This document shows, in pieces, positions 37,896 through 46,676 of a stretch of 64,000 nt of DNA. Every line of letters starts with the position of its first letter. Positions within the stretch are counted from its first letter, which is position 1. This DNA comes from SVEL01 sp045125245. Its GTDB lineage: Bacteria > Bacillota > Clostridia > Lachnospirales > Lachnospiraceae. A model generated the notes under the pieces. That model was not told the DNA's origin. It saw only the letters and a list, made by a program, of their open reading frames with translations, and did not search any database. Both the position numbers and the translations under genes were made by a program. Location: contig JBGVNF010000021.1 of the NCBI GenBank assembly GCA_045125245.1, positions 62,001 to 126,000 of the forward strand, given 5' to 3'.

Positions 37896-39257
37896 CTAAT
37901 ATTTGCCAAATCCTTTTCCAAGAGAAATAATAGATTCATTATCCATTTTTTCCTCCTCTAAAAAAGAAGTTTCTCTGTAATATGGCTGATTATATGACTG
38001 CAATTTAAAGTTAGCAATAAGCTCACGCAATCTGTGCGCCTGATTTGATAACTCTTCACTGGCAGCAGCACACTGCTCACTTGTAGCCGAATTACTCTGT
38101 ACCACATCTGATACCTGACCAATAGCCTGATCAATCTGAGTGATAGCTGTAGCCTGTTCATTTGAAGCCAATGCAATATTACTTATAAGCTCTACTATCT
38201 TATCAATATTTCCAACAATTGTTTCTAATGCCTTTGCTGTACTTTCTGCAAGCTTAGAACCCTTTGCTATCTTAGATATTGAATCCTCGATAAGCTCTGC
38301 AGTTTCACTGGCCGCCTGTGCGCTCTTACCTGCAAGATTTCTAACTTCTTCTGCAACTACTGCAAAGCCCTTACCATGTGCACCAGCTCTTGCAGCCTCT
38401 ACAGCCGCATTAAGTGCAAGAATATTTGTCTGGAATGCAATGTCATCAATAACTTTAATAATCTTCGAAATATTTTCTGAAGAATTATTAATATCATTCA
38501 TCGCATCAATCATCTCACCCATCTGGGCATTACCACGTATAGCACCTTCTTTTGCTTCATGAACAAGTTCATTTGCATTATTAGCCTGTGTAGCATTTAC
38601 CTTTGTTCTATCCGCTATTTCGCTGATAGAAGCTGTAATTTCTTCAAGAGAGCTTGCCTGCTGTGTTGAGCCCTGAGCTAATGACTGGCTAGCAGAAGCA
38701 ACCTGTTCAGAACCAGTTGTAACCTGCATCGAAGCCTCTTTAATATTGCCAAGAATATGATTCTGATCTGTGATAAGCTTATTAAACGCATTACCCAAAA
38801 CATCTATATCACTTTTTGGAGTAACTGTCATAGATAAATCACCCTCAGCTATCCTATAAGCAACCTGTGCATCACTTCTAATATGTTCTACCGTCTCAAG
38901 CAATGCATCAATAATCTCTCCAAACTCATCATTGCAAGTTTTCTTAAGGTCAACCTCTACTCCACCTTCACCTACAATTTTAATAGCCTTTACAATCTGT
39001 TTTAAAGAAAGTCTTATAGAGCGCGATACATGTACACCCAATCCGACTATAGTAACAAGTCCAATGGATATTACTAAAAACGAAAATACTGTAAAGCTTC
39101 GTGTATAACTTTCCGCCTTATCGCCACCAAACCATTCTACTGCATTACCTATTACTGTAAATAATAATACAGCAAATATAAGCATAAACAATATAGATAA
39201 TCCAATTAATGTTATGACTTTTACTGATATTTTTGTATTTTTTATCTTAGATATCAT
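37896..39257 (-). CDS. Methyl-accepting chemotaxis protein (no sensing domain), copy 1
   Basis: A 453-residue chemoreceptor: two membrane helices (about 15-37 and 54-76) enclose only about 17-20 outer residues, then HAMP (about 76-130), a second linker and the cytoplasmic signalling hairpin centred on DDIAFQTNILALNAAVEAARAG. The C-terminus, after a short flexible linker, ends ESIISLGKGFGKY. The lack of an outer ligand-binding domain suggests it senses the membrane, redox or a cytoplasmic cue. It is closely related to copy 2 (39822-41180), with the signalling part nearly identical. cheW lies between the two. Confidence 0.95.
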   Translation of the reverse strand: MISKIKNTKISVKVITLIGLSILFMLIFAVLLFTVIGNAVEWFGGDKAESYTRSFTVFSFLVISIGLVTIVGLGVHVSRSIRLSLKQIVKAIKIVGEGGVEVDLKKTCNDEFGEIIDALLETVEHIRSDAQVAYRIAEGDLSMTVTPKSDIDVLGNAFNKLITDQNHILGNIKEASMQVTTGSEQVASASQSLAQGSTQQASSLEEITASISEIADRTKVNATQANNANELVHEAKEGAIRGNAQMGEMIDAMNDINNSSENISKIIKVIDDIAFQTNILALNAAVEAARAGAHGKGFAVVAEEVRNLAGKSAQAASETAELIEDSISKIAKGSKLAESTAKALETIVGNIDKIVELISNIALASNEQATAITQIDQAIGQVSDVVQSNSATSEQCAAASEELSNQAHRLRELIANFKLQSYNQPYYRETSFLEEEKMDNESIISLGKGFGKY

Positions 39258-39279
39258 AATTTTCCTCCAATGCGTTATA

Positions 39280-39801
39280 TTATTCTTCTACTTCTTGTGC
39301 CTGGGCTGTTTCAGCAGCCTCCTCCATAAATTCCAAATCCTCATCTTTAATTAATTTATCAGGATCAAGAAGAAGTTTAACCTCATCACTAAGCTTACCT
39401 AAGCCCCATACATACTTATTCATTGCATTTCCATGAACAAGCTTTGGTGGAGGATCAATATTTTCATCCGGAATAGTCACTACTTCTTCAATTTTTTCAA
39501 CGATAAGACCTATAACTGTGGACTGAACATCAATAATAATGATACATGTTCTATCATTATATTCTAATGGTTCTTGTTTAAATCTAAGCCTTACATCAAT
39601 AACTGGAATAATCTTACCCCTTAAATTAATAAGACCCTTTATGTACTCTTCTGATTCAGGAATGGCTGTAATTTTTTGGATACCAATAATTTCATTAACA
39701 TATTTAATAGCAATACCAAAATGTTCACGTCCTGATTTAAAAGTCATATACATACCTTTTTGTGTATCTTCTTCCATAAATTCTTCTATAATATCGCTCA
39801 C
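39280..39801 (-). CDS. cheW: Chemotaxis coupling protein CheW
   Basis: A 173-residue CheW-domain protein: FKSGREHFGIAIKYVNEIIG, AIPESEEYIKGLINLRGKIIPVIDVR and VIGLIVEKIEEVV are the family blocks. It links receptors to CheA. Acidic extensions at both ends (EEFMEEDTQKG and a Glu/Ala tail) make it a little longer than usual. The start is GTG after a GGAGG site. Position between two receptor genes suggests a dedicated coupling protein. Confidence 0.95.
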   Translation of the reverse strand: MSDIIEEFMEEDTQKGMYMTFKSGREHFGIAIKYVNEIIGIQKITAIPESEEYIKGLINLRGKIIPVIDVRLRFKQEPLEYNDRTCIIIIDVQSTVIGLIVEKIEEVVTIPDENIDPPPKLVHGNAMNKYVWGLGKLSDEVKLLLDPDKLIKDEDLEFMEEAAETAQAQEVEE

Positions 39802-39821
39802 TTTCTTACCTCCTATTCAAA

Positions 39822-41180
39822 TTAATATTTTCCGAATTCGCCAAGAGAAATAATGTTTTCACCACTTGTAAATTCATCATTTTTATAAAATGTTGTCTCA
39901 ACTGCTTTAAGCTTAAATTTAGCAATTAATTCTCTTAATCTAATAGCCTGGTTAGAAAGCTCTTCGCTAGCCGCTGCACACTGCTCACTTGTAGCCGAGT
40001 TACTCTGAACCACTTGCGATACCTGACCAATAGCTTGGTCAATCTGTGTAATTGCTGTAGCCTGCTCATTTGAAGCCGTTGCAATATTGCTTATAACACC
40101 TACTATTTGTTCAATATTGCCTACAATTGTTTCAAGTGCCTTAGCTGTATCTTCCGCGAGTTTTGAACCCTTTATAATCTTTGAAATAGAATCTTCAATA
40201 AGCTCAGCTGTCTCACTTGCAGCCTGTGCACTCTTTCCTGCGAGATTTCTAACCTCTTCAGCAACTACAGCAAATCCCTTGCCATGTGAGCCAGCTCTTG
40301 CCGCCTCTACTGCAGCATTAAGAGCTAAAATATTTGTCTGGAATGCAATATCATCTATTACCTTAATAATCTTTGAAATATTTTCTGAAGCATGATTAAT
40401 ATCTTGCATAGCTTCAATCATTTCACCCATCTGAACATTGCCCTTCAAGGCACCTTCCTTAGCCTCAGAAACAAGCTTATTAGCATTATTAGCCTGTTCA
40501 GCATTAACCTTTGTTCTATCAGCTATATCACCTATAGATGCAGTTATCTGTTCAAGTGAACTAGCCTGCTCTGTAGAGCCTTGTGCCAATGATTGACTTG
40601 CAGATGCCACCTGTTCAGAACCAGTTGTAACCTGCATAGATGCTTCTCTTATATTGCCCAATATATGATTGTTATCGTCAACTAATTTCTTAAATGCCAT
40701 ACCTAATACATCAATATCTGTTCTTGGTGTAATATCCATAGATAAATCACCCTCTGATATATTATAAGCTATACGAGCATCATGTTTTACAGAATCAACC
40801 ATTTCGTTAATTGCATCTATAATTTCACCAAATTCATCATTAGAATCCTTTTCGATAGCAACCTCAATACCACCATCACTGACTATTTTTATTGCACCCA
40901 CAATTTTCTTTAAATTGATGCCTATAGCTCTTGCTACATAAACACCTAATCCTATAATCATAACTTCAAAAACTATACCTGTTATAATTCCCTGTGTAAC
41001 AATTGCATTAGCCTTCTTGTCAAGCTCTTCTGCTGATAAACCTACATATGTACTAATTTTTTCTGATATGGATACTATCTGTAAAGTAAATAATACAATT
41101 ACAGCAATAGCTAACCCAACTAACATTCTAATTTTTGTTCTTACTTTCATATTCTTCATAATTTTTGTAGTAACTAACAT
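39822..41180 (-). CDS. Methyl-accepting chemotaxis protein (no sensing domain), copy 2
   Basis: A 452-residue paralogue of the receptor at 37896-39257. Membrane helices at about 18-37 and 64-86 enclose about 26 residues; HAMP and signalling hairpin follow as in copy 1, and the last residues are GENIISLGEFGKY, matching the tail of copy 1. Differences are concentrated in the first 130 residues, as expected after duplication with change of input. The start follows a GGGAGG site. Confidence 0.95.
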   Translation of the reverse strand: MLVTTKIMKNMKVRTKIRMLVGLAIAVIVLFTLQIVSISEKISTYVGLSAEELDKKANAIVTQGIITGIVFEVMIIGLGVYVARAIGINLKKIVGAIKIVSDGGIEVAIEKDSNDEFGEIIDAINEMVDSVKHDARIAYNISEGDLSMDITPRTDIDVLGMAFKKLVDDNNHILGNIREASMQVTTGSEQVASASQSLAQGSTEQASSLEQITASIGDIADRTKVNAEQANNANKLVSEAKEGALKGNVQMGEMIEAMQDINHASENISKIIKVIDDIAFQTNILALNAAVEAARAGSHGKGFAVVAEEVRNLAGKSAQAASETAELIEDSISKIIKGSKLAEDTAKALETIVGNIEQIVGVISNIATASNEQATAITQIDQAIGQVSQVVQSNSATSEQCAAASEELSNQAIRLRELIAKFKLKAVETTFYKNDEFTSGENIISLGEFGKY

Positions 41181-41252
41181 TTTATACCTCCCGTATTATG
41201 TCGTAAAATTTTGTATTTTAATATTCTCTAAGTTTAAATCCTATTATAAAAA

Positions 41253-43355
41253 TTAAGTCAATCCACCCACATCAAGTATAAGCGCTACACTTCCATCACC
41301 TAACTGTGTACAACCTGAAATGCCCTGCACCTTCTTAAAGTAATCTGGTATAGGCTTTACAACGATTTCCTGCTCACCGATAAGCGATGAAATATATATA
41401 CAAATCTTTTTACCTTCATGCTCAAGTACTGCCATAATATCCTTTTCTGGATTTGGCTCATAGCCTTCGATTTTATATTTTTTACCAAGATCAATCAATG
41501 GTAATATCTCGTCTCTTATACGAACTGCTGTATCTCCTGTTGGATTTTCTATAACCGTTCCTTCTGAAACCCTTATAAATTCTTTAACTGCGTTTGTCTC
41601 AACAACAAAAGTTGATGAACCTATCTTTAATACAATGCCTGTTATAATCGCTAAAGTTAATGGAATCTTCAAGGTCATTGTTGAACCTTTACCTTGTTCA
41701 CTATCAATTTCAAGTGTTCCGCCTACATTAGAAATATTCTTTACTACTACATCCATTCCAACGCCTCTACCAGAAAGCTCTGTTACCTTTTCCTTTGTAG
41801 AGAAGCCTGGCAATGTTATAAATTGGAATATTTCCTTATCAGAATATTCAATATCCTTGTTGATAAGTCCATTTTTTCTAGCCTTTGCTAAAATCTTTTC
41901 CTTATTAAGTCCTTGTCCATCATCTTCAACAATGATTAAAACTTTTCCGCCTTCATTTTTTGCTGTAAGCTTAATTACTCCCTTAGGGTCCTTTCCAGCT
42001 GCGATTCTATCTTCCTTTGTTTCTATTCCATGGTCAACAGAATTTCTAATTATATGCATAAGTGGATCTGAAATATTTTCTATAATATTCTTATCTACTT
42101 CAGTATTTTCACCACTTATAACTAAATCTATCTCTTTTCCAAGCTTTCTAGCAGAATCGAATACTATTCTATTCATCTTCTGGAAAGTAGGATTAAGTGG
42201 CATCATTCTCATAGACATTATGACATCCTGTAAATCAGATGTTATCTTCATAAGCTGAGCCGTTGCTTTATTGAAGTTTGACAGTTCAAGTCCTGGTACC
42301 TTTAAATCAGGATTCTGAGCAACAACTGCCTCTGCGATAACTATCTCTCCTATAAGGTCCATAAGCATATCCATCTTTTCTACATTGATGCTGATAAATG
42401 TCTGCTTTGGTTGCTTAGCTTCATTCTTAGCAAGCTTCTTAGCTTTACCAACCTCCTGTGACTTAATAACGTAATCACCAGGTTGTGGTTCCTTCTTTTC
42501 TTTAGCAACCTTCTCTTCGATTTCTTCAACGGTAGATGTCAAATCAATAATAGCATCATTATTATCAAAACCTAACTGATATTCCTTAGCAGAACACTCA
42601 TATATATCTATATGTTCAACCTCCGAGCTATCAATCATGCCAAGAATTTCTTCCTTAGAGCACTGTGCCTGAAGTAACATCTTAAAACCATCCTTTAAGA
42701 TAACATCAGCACTTGCTTCATTAGTAAGAATATCCTCCGGTGTAAATAATAAATCTTCTGCCACTTCCTTCAATGCGTATGTTGCAGAATACGCTCTTAC
42801 ATTACTCATCAAAGTATCATTCTTGTAAGTCATATGAATCTTATAAAAATGACTGCCCTCTGTAGATACTGGTGGAATGTAAAACTGACTAGGCGCCACA
42901 TATACATTTTCTGGTGGCATCTCTTTTTTCTTATCGCTTTCAATCTCTTTCTTAATCATCTTAAGAAATGTCTCAAGCTCCTCTAAAAGACCACTTTCAT
43001 CACCGTCTGGATTGTCCCCTTCCTTAATCTTATCAAGCTCTTCAGAGATAAAACCAGATACATCAAGAACATGACCAACCAATTCCATATGTGGAATATT
43101 ATCTGGCTGAGATTCTCTTATGTAATAGAATATATCTTCAAGCTTATGGGATACTTTAGCGATGTTTTCAAACATCATAATTCCTGAGGAACCCTTAATA
43201 GTATGCATTACTCTGAATATTTCATTGATATCATCAGAATCAAAGGCATCTGCATCCTTCTTTTCAATTACTAACTCATCAAGCTTTTCTAAAAGCTGAG
43301 TGCTTTCAAAAAGAAATATATCAAGCATTCCATCTGTGCTAAATTCCTGTCCCAT
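41253..43355 (-). CDS. cheA: Chemotaxis histidine kinase CheA
   Basis: A 700-residue kinase with the standard order: Hpt domain (MHTIKGSSG, phospho-His51), P2-like region (about 165-275), dimerisation domain (MDLIGEIVIAEAVVAQ), HATPase (HIIRNSVDHGIE, DDGQGLN, FSTKEKVTELSGRGVGMDVV) and a C-terminal CheW-like domain. It receives signal from the two receptors and passes phosphate to the CheB and response regulator proteins upstream. GGAGGAG precedes the ATG. Confidence 0.97.
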   Translation of the reverse strand: MGQEFSTDGMLDIFLFESTQLLEKLDELVIEKKDADAFDSDDINEIFRVMHTIKGSSGIMMFENIAKVSHKLEDIFYYIRESQPDNIPHMELVGHVLDVSGFISEELDKIKEGDNPDGDESGLLEELETFLKMIKKEIESDKKKEMPPENVYVAPSQFYIPPVSTEGSHFYKIHMTYKNDTLMSNVRAYSATYALKEVAEDLLFTPEDILTNEASADVILKDGFKMLLQAQCSKEEILGMIDSSEVEHIDIYECSAKEYQLGFDNNDAIIDLTSTVEEIEEKVAKEKKEPQPGDYVIKSQEVGKAKKLAKNEAKQPKQTFISINVEKMDMLMDLIGEIVIAEAVVAQNPDLKVPGLELSNFNKATAQLMKITSDLQDVIMSMRMMPLNPTFQKMNRIVFDSARKLGKEIDLVISGENTEVDKNIIENISDPLMHIIRNSVDHGIETKEDRIAAGKDPKGVIKLTAKNEGGKVLIIVEDDGQGLNKEKILAKARKNGLINKDIEYSDKEIFQFITLPGFSTKEKVTELSGRGVGMDVVVKNISNVGGTLEIDSEQGKGSTMTLKIPLTLAIITGIVLKIGSSTFVVETNAVKEFIRVSEGTVIENPTGDTAVRIRDEILPLIDLGKKYKIEGYEPNPEKDIMAVLEHEGKKICIYISSLIGEQEIVVKPIPDYFKKVQGISGCTQLGDGSVALILDVGGLT

Positions 43356-43390
43356 TATTCTCCTCCTTCCTAATATGTAAAAATAATTAT

Positions 43391-43792
43391 TTATTTAATT
43401 TGTTCAAAACCCATCTTGCTAAGAAGCATTGTAAATCTCTCTACATTAACTGGCTTACCTACATACGCATCACAACCAATTTCCATAGCCTTCTTAACAT
43501 TGATTTCTTCATTTAATGCTGTTGTCATAATAACCCTTGTTCTTTCCTCAGGTTTGAAATTTCTATCAGATTCAAATTTTCTAATAGTGCTAAGAACCTG
43601 ATAACCATCAAGCATAGGCATCATAACATCAAGAATAACTAAATCATATCTTTCGTCGTCATCTAACGCCATCAAAAACGCATCAACTGCCTCCAAACCA
43701 TTGACAGTAATATCAGCCTCTCCATACTTATCAAGAATCTTACTCATAAATTTTCTACTTGCGAAATCATCCTCTGCTAATAAAATTTTCAT
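43391..43792 (-). CDS. CheY-like single-domain response regulator
   Basis: A 133-residue receiver domain: LLAEDDFASRKF with the acidic pair, LVILDVMMPMLDGY with the phosphoacceptor Asp (about 56), the switch Thr in IMTTA, and Lys in YVGKPV. It may be the CheY that controls the motor or an adaptor in the operon; the flagellar genes are not in this window. The ATG at 43792 has AAGGAG 7 bases upstream and is preferred to a TTG six codons earlier. Confidence 0.93.
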   Translation of the reverse strand: MKILLAEDDFASRKFMSKILDKYGEADITVNGLEAVDAFLMALDDDERYDLVILDVMMPMLDGYQVLSTIRKFESDRNFKPEERTRVIMTTALNEEINVKKAMEIGCDAYVGKPVNVERFTMLLSKMGFEQIK

Positions 43793-43815
43793 TGATTTAT
43801 CTCCTTTCAAAATAA

Positions 43816-44850
43816 TTACTTTCGTGTTAATAATGTGTATATTTTTTCAGGGATTTTATCAAGACTAACTTGAAATCCCACAGCACCTAATTCATTGGCT
43901 ACCTTTGGCATACCATATACAATACAGCTAGCTTCATCTTGTCCTATAGTGTATGCTCCTGCTTGTTTCATTTTCAGCAAGCCTTTAGCACCATCTGCAC
44001 CCATTCCTGTAAGAAGAACACCTATGGCATCTTTGCCACAAGAAGTAGCAACTGAGTCAAATAGCACATCCACTGATGGACAGTGACCACTTACCTTTGG
44101 TCCATTAAAGCATTCTACTTTATAAATATCTCCAACCTTAACCACCTTCATCTGTTTATCACCTGGAGCAATAAGTACATGCCCTGGTTTAATAATATCA
44201 CCTGTAGTAGCCTCTTTTACATTGAGTCTTGTCTGATTATTTAATCTATCAGCAAACATCTTTGTAAAGCCTGGTGGCATATGTTGTGTAATAACAATTC
44301 CTGGAACATCTCTATTTAGTCCCATAAGAACAGAACAAATAGCCTCAGTACCACCGGTAGAGGCTCCAATTGCAAGCATTTTCTTATTATATATACTAGC
44401 CTTCACCTGTTGTTCCTGCTTGTTATCATCATTTCTATTTCTCTTTAAATTAGTAACCTTCACTGTGGAAGCAATCTTAATTTTTGTCACTAACTCATTT
44501 TTTATAAATTCACCTAGTTGTTCTCTAGTTAAGCCTGATGGCTTATTTACAAAATCCACTGCACCTGCATCAAGTGCATCAAAAACCTTACTGTTAAGGG
44601 AGCTAACCATAACAACTGGCATAGGATGCTGCGGCATAAGTTTACGCAGAAATTCTATACCATCCATCTTAGGCATCTCTACATCCAAAGTCATAACGTC
44701 CGGGTCATGCTTTATAATCATATCTCTGGCTTCAAAAGGATCATTAGCCGTAGCCACAACCTCTATTCCAGAATCACTACTCAACCCATTAACCAATACT
44801 CCACGAAACATATAAGAATCTTCAACAACCAATACCTTGATTTTCCTCAT
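43816..44850 (-). CDS. cheB: Chemotaxis methylesterase CheB
   Basis: A 344-residue protein: receiver domain (VLVVEDSYMFRG, VMTLDVEMPKMDG) joined to a methylesterase/deamidase domain with AIGASTGGTEAI (catalytic Ser), ITQHMPPGFTKMFADRLN (His) and LTGMGADGAKGLLKMKQAG (Asp region). It removes methyl groups from receptors for adaptation. The ATG at 44850 has AGGAG 4 bases upstream; it is 7 bases past the cheR stop, so the two are coupled. Confidence 0.96.
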   Translation of the reverse strand: MRKIKVLVVEDSYMFRGVLVNGLSSDSGIEVVATANDPFEARDMIIKHDPDVMTLDVEMPKMDGIEFLRKLMPQHPMPVVMVSSLNSKVFDALDAGAVDFVNKPSGLTREQLGEFIKNELVTKIKIASTVKVTNLKRNRNDDNKQEQQVKASIYNKKMLAIGASTGGTEAICSVLMGLNRDVPGIVITQHMPPGFTKMFADRLNNQTRLNVKEATTGDIIKPGHVLIAPGDKQMKVVKVGDIYKVECFNGPKVSGHCPSVDVLFDSVATSCGKDAIGVLLTGMGADGAKGLLKMKQAGAYTIGQDEASCIVYGMPKVANELGAVGFQVSLDKIPEKIYTLLTRK

Positions 44851-44857
44851 AAGTCTC

Positions 44858-45661
44858 CTACTTTCTATATACCGATGGTCGCACATAATTAAATTTAGTC
44901 TTAGTCCTATCTATAGACTCCGTAGTACCTATAAACATATAACCACCTGGTACAAGCATATCGTATATTCTATTTACCAAATCATTTTTTGTCTCTTCAT
45001 CAAAATAAATCATTACATTTCGTATAAATACGATATGTAATCTCTGCTTAAAAGGAAGTGGATCCATAAGATTAAATTTTCTAAAAATAACTTCCTTTTT
45101 AAGTTCATCAGACACCACACATTCATCACTACTGATACTCCTAAAGTATCTACGCTTCCATGTATCAGGAAGTGGTTCAAGCTTCTCCTTTAGGTATTTT
45201 CCTCTGCTTGCATATTCTAAAACTTTAGTAGATATATCTGTAGCTAACACAGACGTATCCCACTTTTCCTCTTCAAGAGAAAAAAAGTCCTTTAAAATCA
45301 TAGCTAAAGTATACGGTTCTTCTCCTGTAGATGCCGCAGCACACCACGTTCTTAAGTCCTTCGTCTTCATTAAGGATTTTTTAGCCTCTGGCAATACAAC
45401 ATCCTTAAGAAACTGAAAATGCTCTACTTCACGCATAAAATATGTATGGTTAGTTGTTAGATTATCAATGAGATCACGAGCCTCATTGGAAGTCGGATTA
45501 CCTTCAACTCTATTCATAAGTTCAGAATAATTACAATATCCATTTCTAGATAAATAATTATCCAATCTACCTGTAATAAGAGTTTTTTTCTGACTTAAAT
45601 CTATACCATAATTTTTTTTGATGTAATTGACAATCCTAATAAACTCACTCTCTGTTATCAT
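44858..45661 (-). CDS. cheR: Chemotaxis methyltransferase CheR
   Basis: A 267-residue SAM-dependent methyltransferase: N-terminal helical domain (about 1-75) and CheR catalytic domain with WCAAASTGEEPYTLAMIL (SAM binding) and VFIRNVMIYFDEETK. It methylates receptor glutamates. It is the first gene of the chemosensory operon; a promoter lies at 45774-45802 and a roughly 100-base leader with two hairpins precedes it. Confidence 0.96.
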   Translation of the reverse strand: MITESEFIRIVNYIKKNYGIDLSQKKTLITGRLDNYLSRNGYCNYSELMNRVEGNPTSNEARDLIDNLTTNHTYFMREVEHFQFLKDVVLPEAKKSLMKTKDLRTWCAAASTGEEPYTLAMILKDFFSLEEEKWDTSVLATDISTKVLEYASRGKYLKEKLEPLPDTWKRRYFRSISSDECVVSDELKKEVIFRKFNLMDPLPFKQRLHIVFIRNVMIYFDEETKNDLVNRIYDMLVPGGYMFIGTTESIDRTKTKFNYVRPSVYRK

Positions 45662-45678
45662 ATCAATTACCCTTTAAC

Positions 45679-45755
45679 TAGTAGTTTTTATGCTACTATA
45701 AATTTTTTCGCCCGATTTCGTACTTGATTTAGAAATATGGGAAGTTATTTCTAAA
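45679..45755 (-). promoter_or_regulatory. Leader of the chemosensory operon with two hairpins
   Basis: Between the promoter and cheR: a 10-bp stem with 8-base loop (45728-45737 with 45746-45755) and a 6-bp stem (45679-45684 with 45693-45698) just before the ribosome binding site region. They could affect mRNA stability or translation, or be a repressor site. Confidence 0.45.
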
Positions 45756-45773
45756 GTACACATTCATAGTTCT

Positions 45774-45802
45774 ATGATACCAAAAAATTACGATTTTTGC
45801 AA
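45774..45802 (-). promoter_or_regulatory. Probable sigma-A promoter of the chemosensory operon
   Basis: Minus strand TTGCAA (45797-45802) and TATCAT (45774-45779) with a 17-base spacer, immediately after the lipoprotein gene. No sigma-D (flagellar) type pattern, TAAA with GCCGATAA, was seen here. Confidence 0.6.
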
Positions 45803-45808
45803 TGATTT

Positions 45809-46669
45809 TTAATATATTAGTTTGATTATATACAATCTTCTACCATCTACTCCAAAGCACGAAAATGAGAGATTGGAAATTTCTGTGTTTTTTAATGCAC
45901 GCTTCCACACAGCTTCTTCAATCTCATCTTCACCACTCCATATAAATGAAATATTTGTTTTTTTATCTTTATCGCATTTCTTAATTATCTCTTCTATTTC
46001 CTCAGTGGAATTACAAAAGCTTTTGTTTATTTTTACATAATCATATTTTGTGTCATTTGCCTCAGGTGTATTGTTTTTATTCCACTTATGATCCTTTTCT
46101 ATAATCTCATCTGTAATATTCATATATAGATAGACTATCTCCTTTGTCTCAGGATTGGGATCATCATAAGTGACATCTACATGATACCAGCTATTATCAA
46201 GCTTTATCATATTCCACGCGTGGGATATATCATTTTCTCCCACAGTTCCTGTTACGATTATACAATCAATATCTGCTATATCCATAAGCATCTTATAAGC
46301 TTTTGCATATCCTTCACAGACAGCTCTCCCTTTAACAAACACTCCGTATTCGCTAAAATCATCATCTGTCAATTCATCATTATCAATTGCTTCCACGTTA
46401 TATATACAATTTCTTATAATATAATCATGAGCTGCCACTGCCTTCTTAAAATCATTATCGCAGCTTTTTATATATAAATTATAAATTCTTGTAGCTTCAT
46501 TAAATGCTTCTAAATCTTTATCTGTCAAATCCATGGTATCATTATTGAGATACATTTCTCTATAATCATACTCTTTGTCACTGTTTTCTTTATCAAATCT
46601 GTTTGTTGTCAAATTGCAACCGCTTAAAAGAAGCACAGAAACTGCTAAAATCGCTATTGTATATTTCAT
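45809..46669 (-). CDS. Lipoprotein with transglutaminase-like domain
   Basis: A 286-residue protein with a lipoprotein signal (LLLSGCN, Cys18). The domain has the transglutaminase-like triad: Cys118 in GRAVCEGYAKAYK, His150 in ISHAWNMIKL, and Asp165 in WYHVDVTYDD. Such domains act as cysteine proteases or protein cross-linkers; in gut Firmicutes they are surface proteins of unclear role. The last 60 residues have no recognised domain. It begins 7 bases past the stop of the rhomboid-like gene, so they may share a transcript. Confidence 0.88.
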   Translation of the reverse strand: MKYTIAILAVSVLLLSGCNLTTNRFDKENSDKEYDYREMYLNNDTMDLTDKDLEAFNEATRIYNLYIKSCDNDFKKAVAAHDYIIRNCIYNVEAIDNDELTDDDFSEYGVFVKGRAVCEGYAKAYKMLMDIADIDCIIVTGTVGENDISHAWNMIKLDNSWYHVDVTYDDPNPETKEIVYLYMNITDEIIEKDHKWNKNNTPEANDTKYDYVKINKSFCNSTEEIEEIIKKCDKDKKTNISFIWSGEDEIEEAVWKRALKNTEISNLSFSCFGVDGRRLYIIKLIY

Positions 46670-46676
46670 AAAAAAT

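Noticed and set aside
41635..42258. A 207-codon open frame on the plus strand
   Set aside because: It lies wholly antisense to the conserved ATPase and dimerisation part of cheA, has no ribosome binding site and its composition is that of a reverse-strand shadow.
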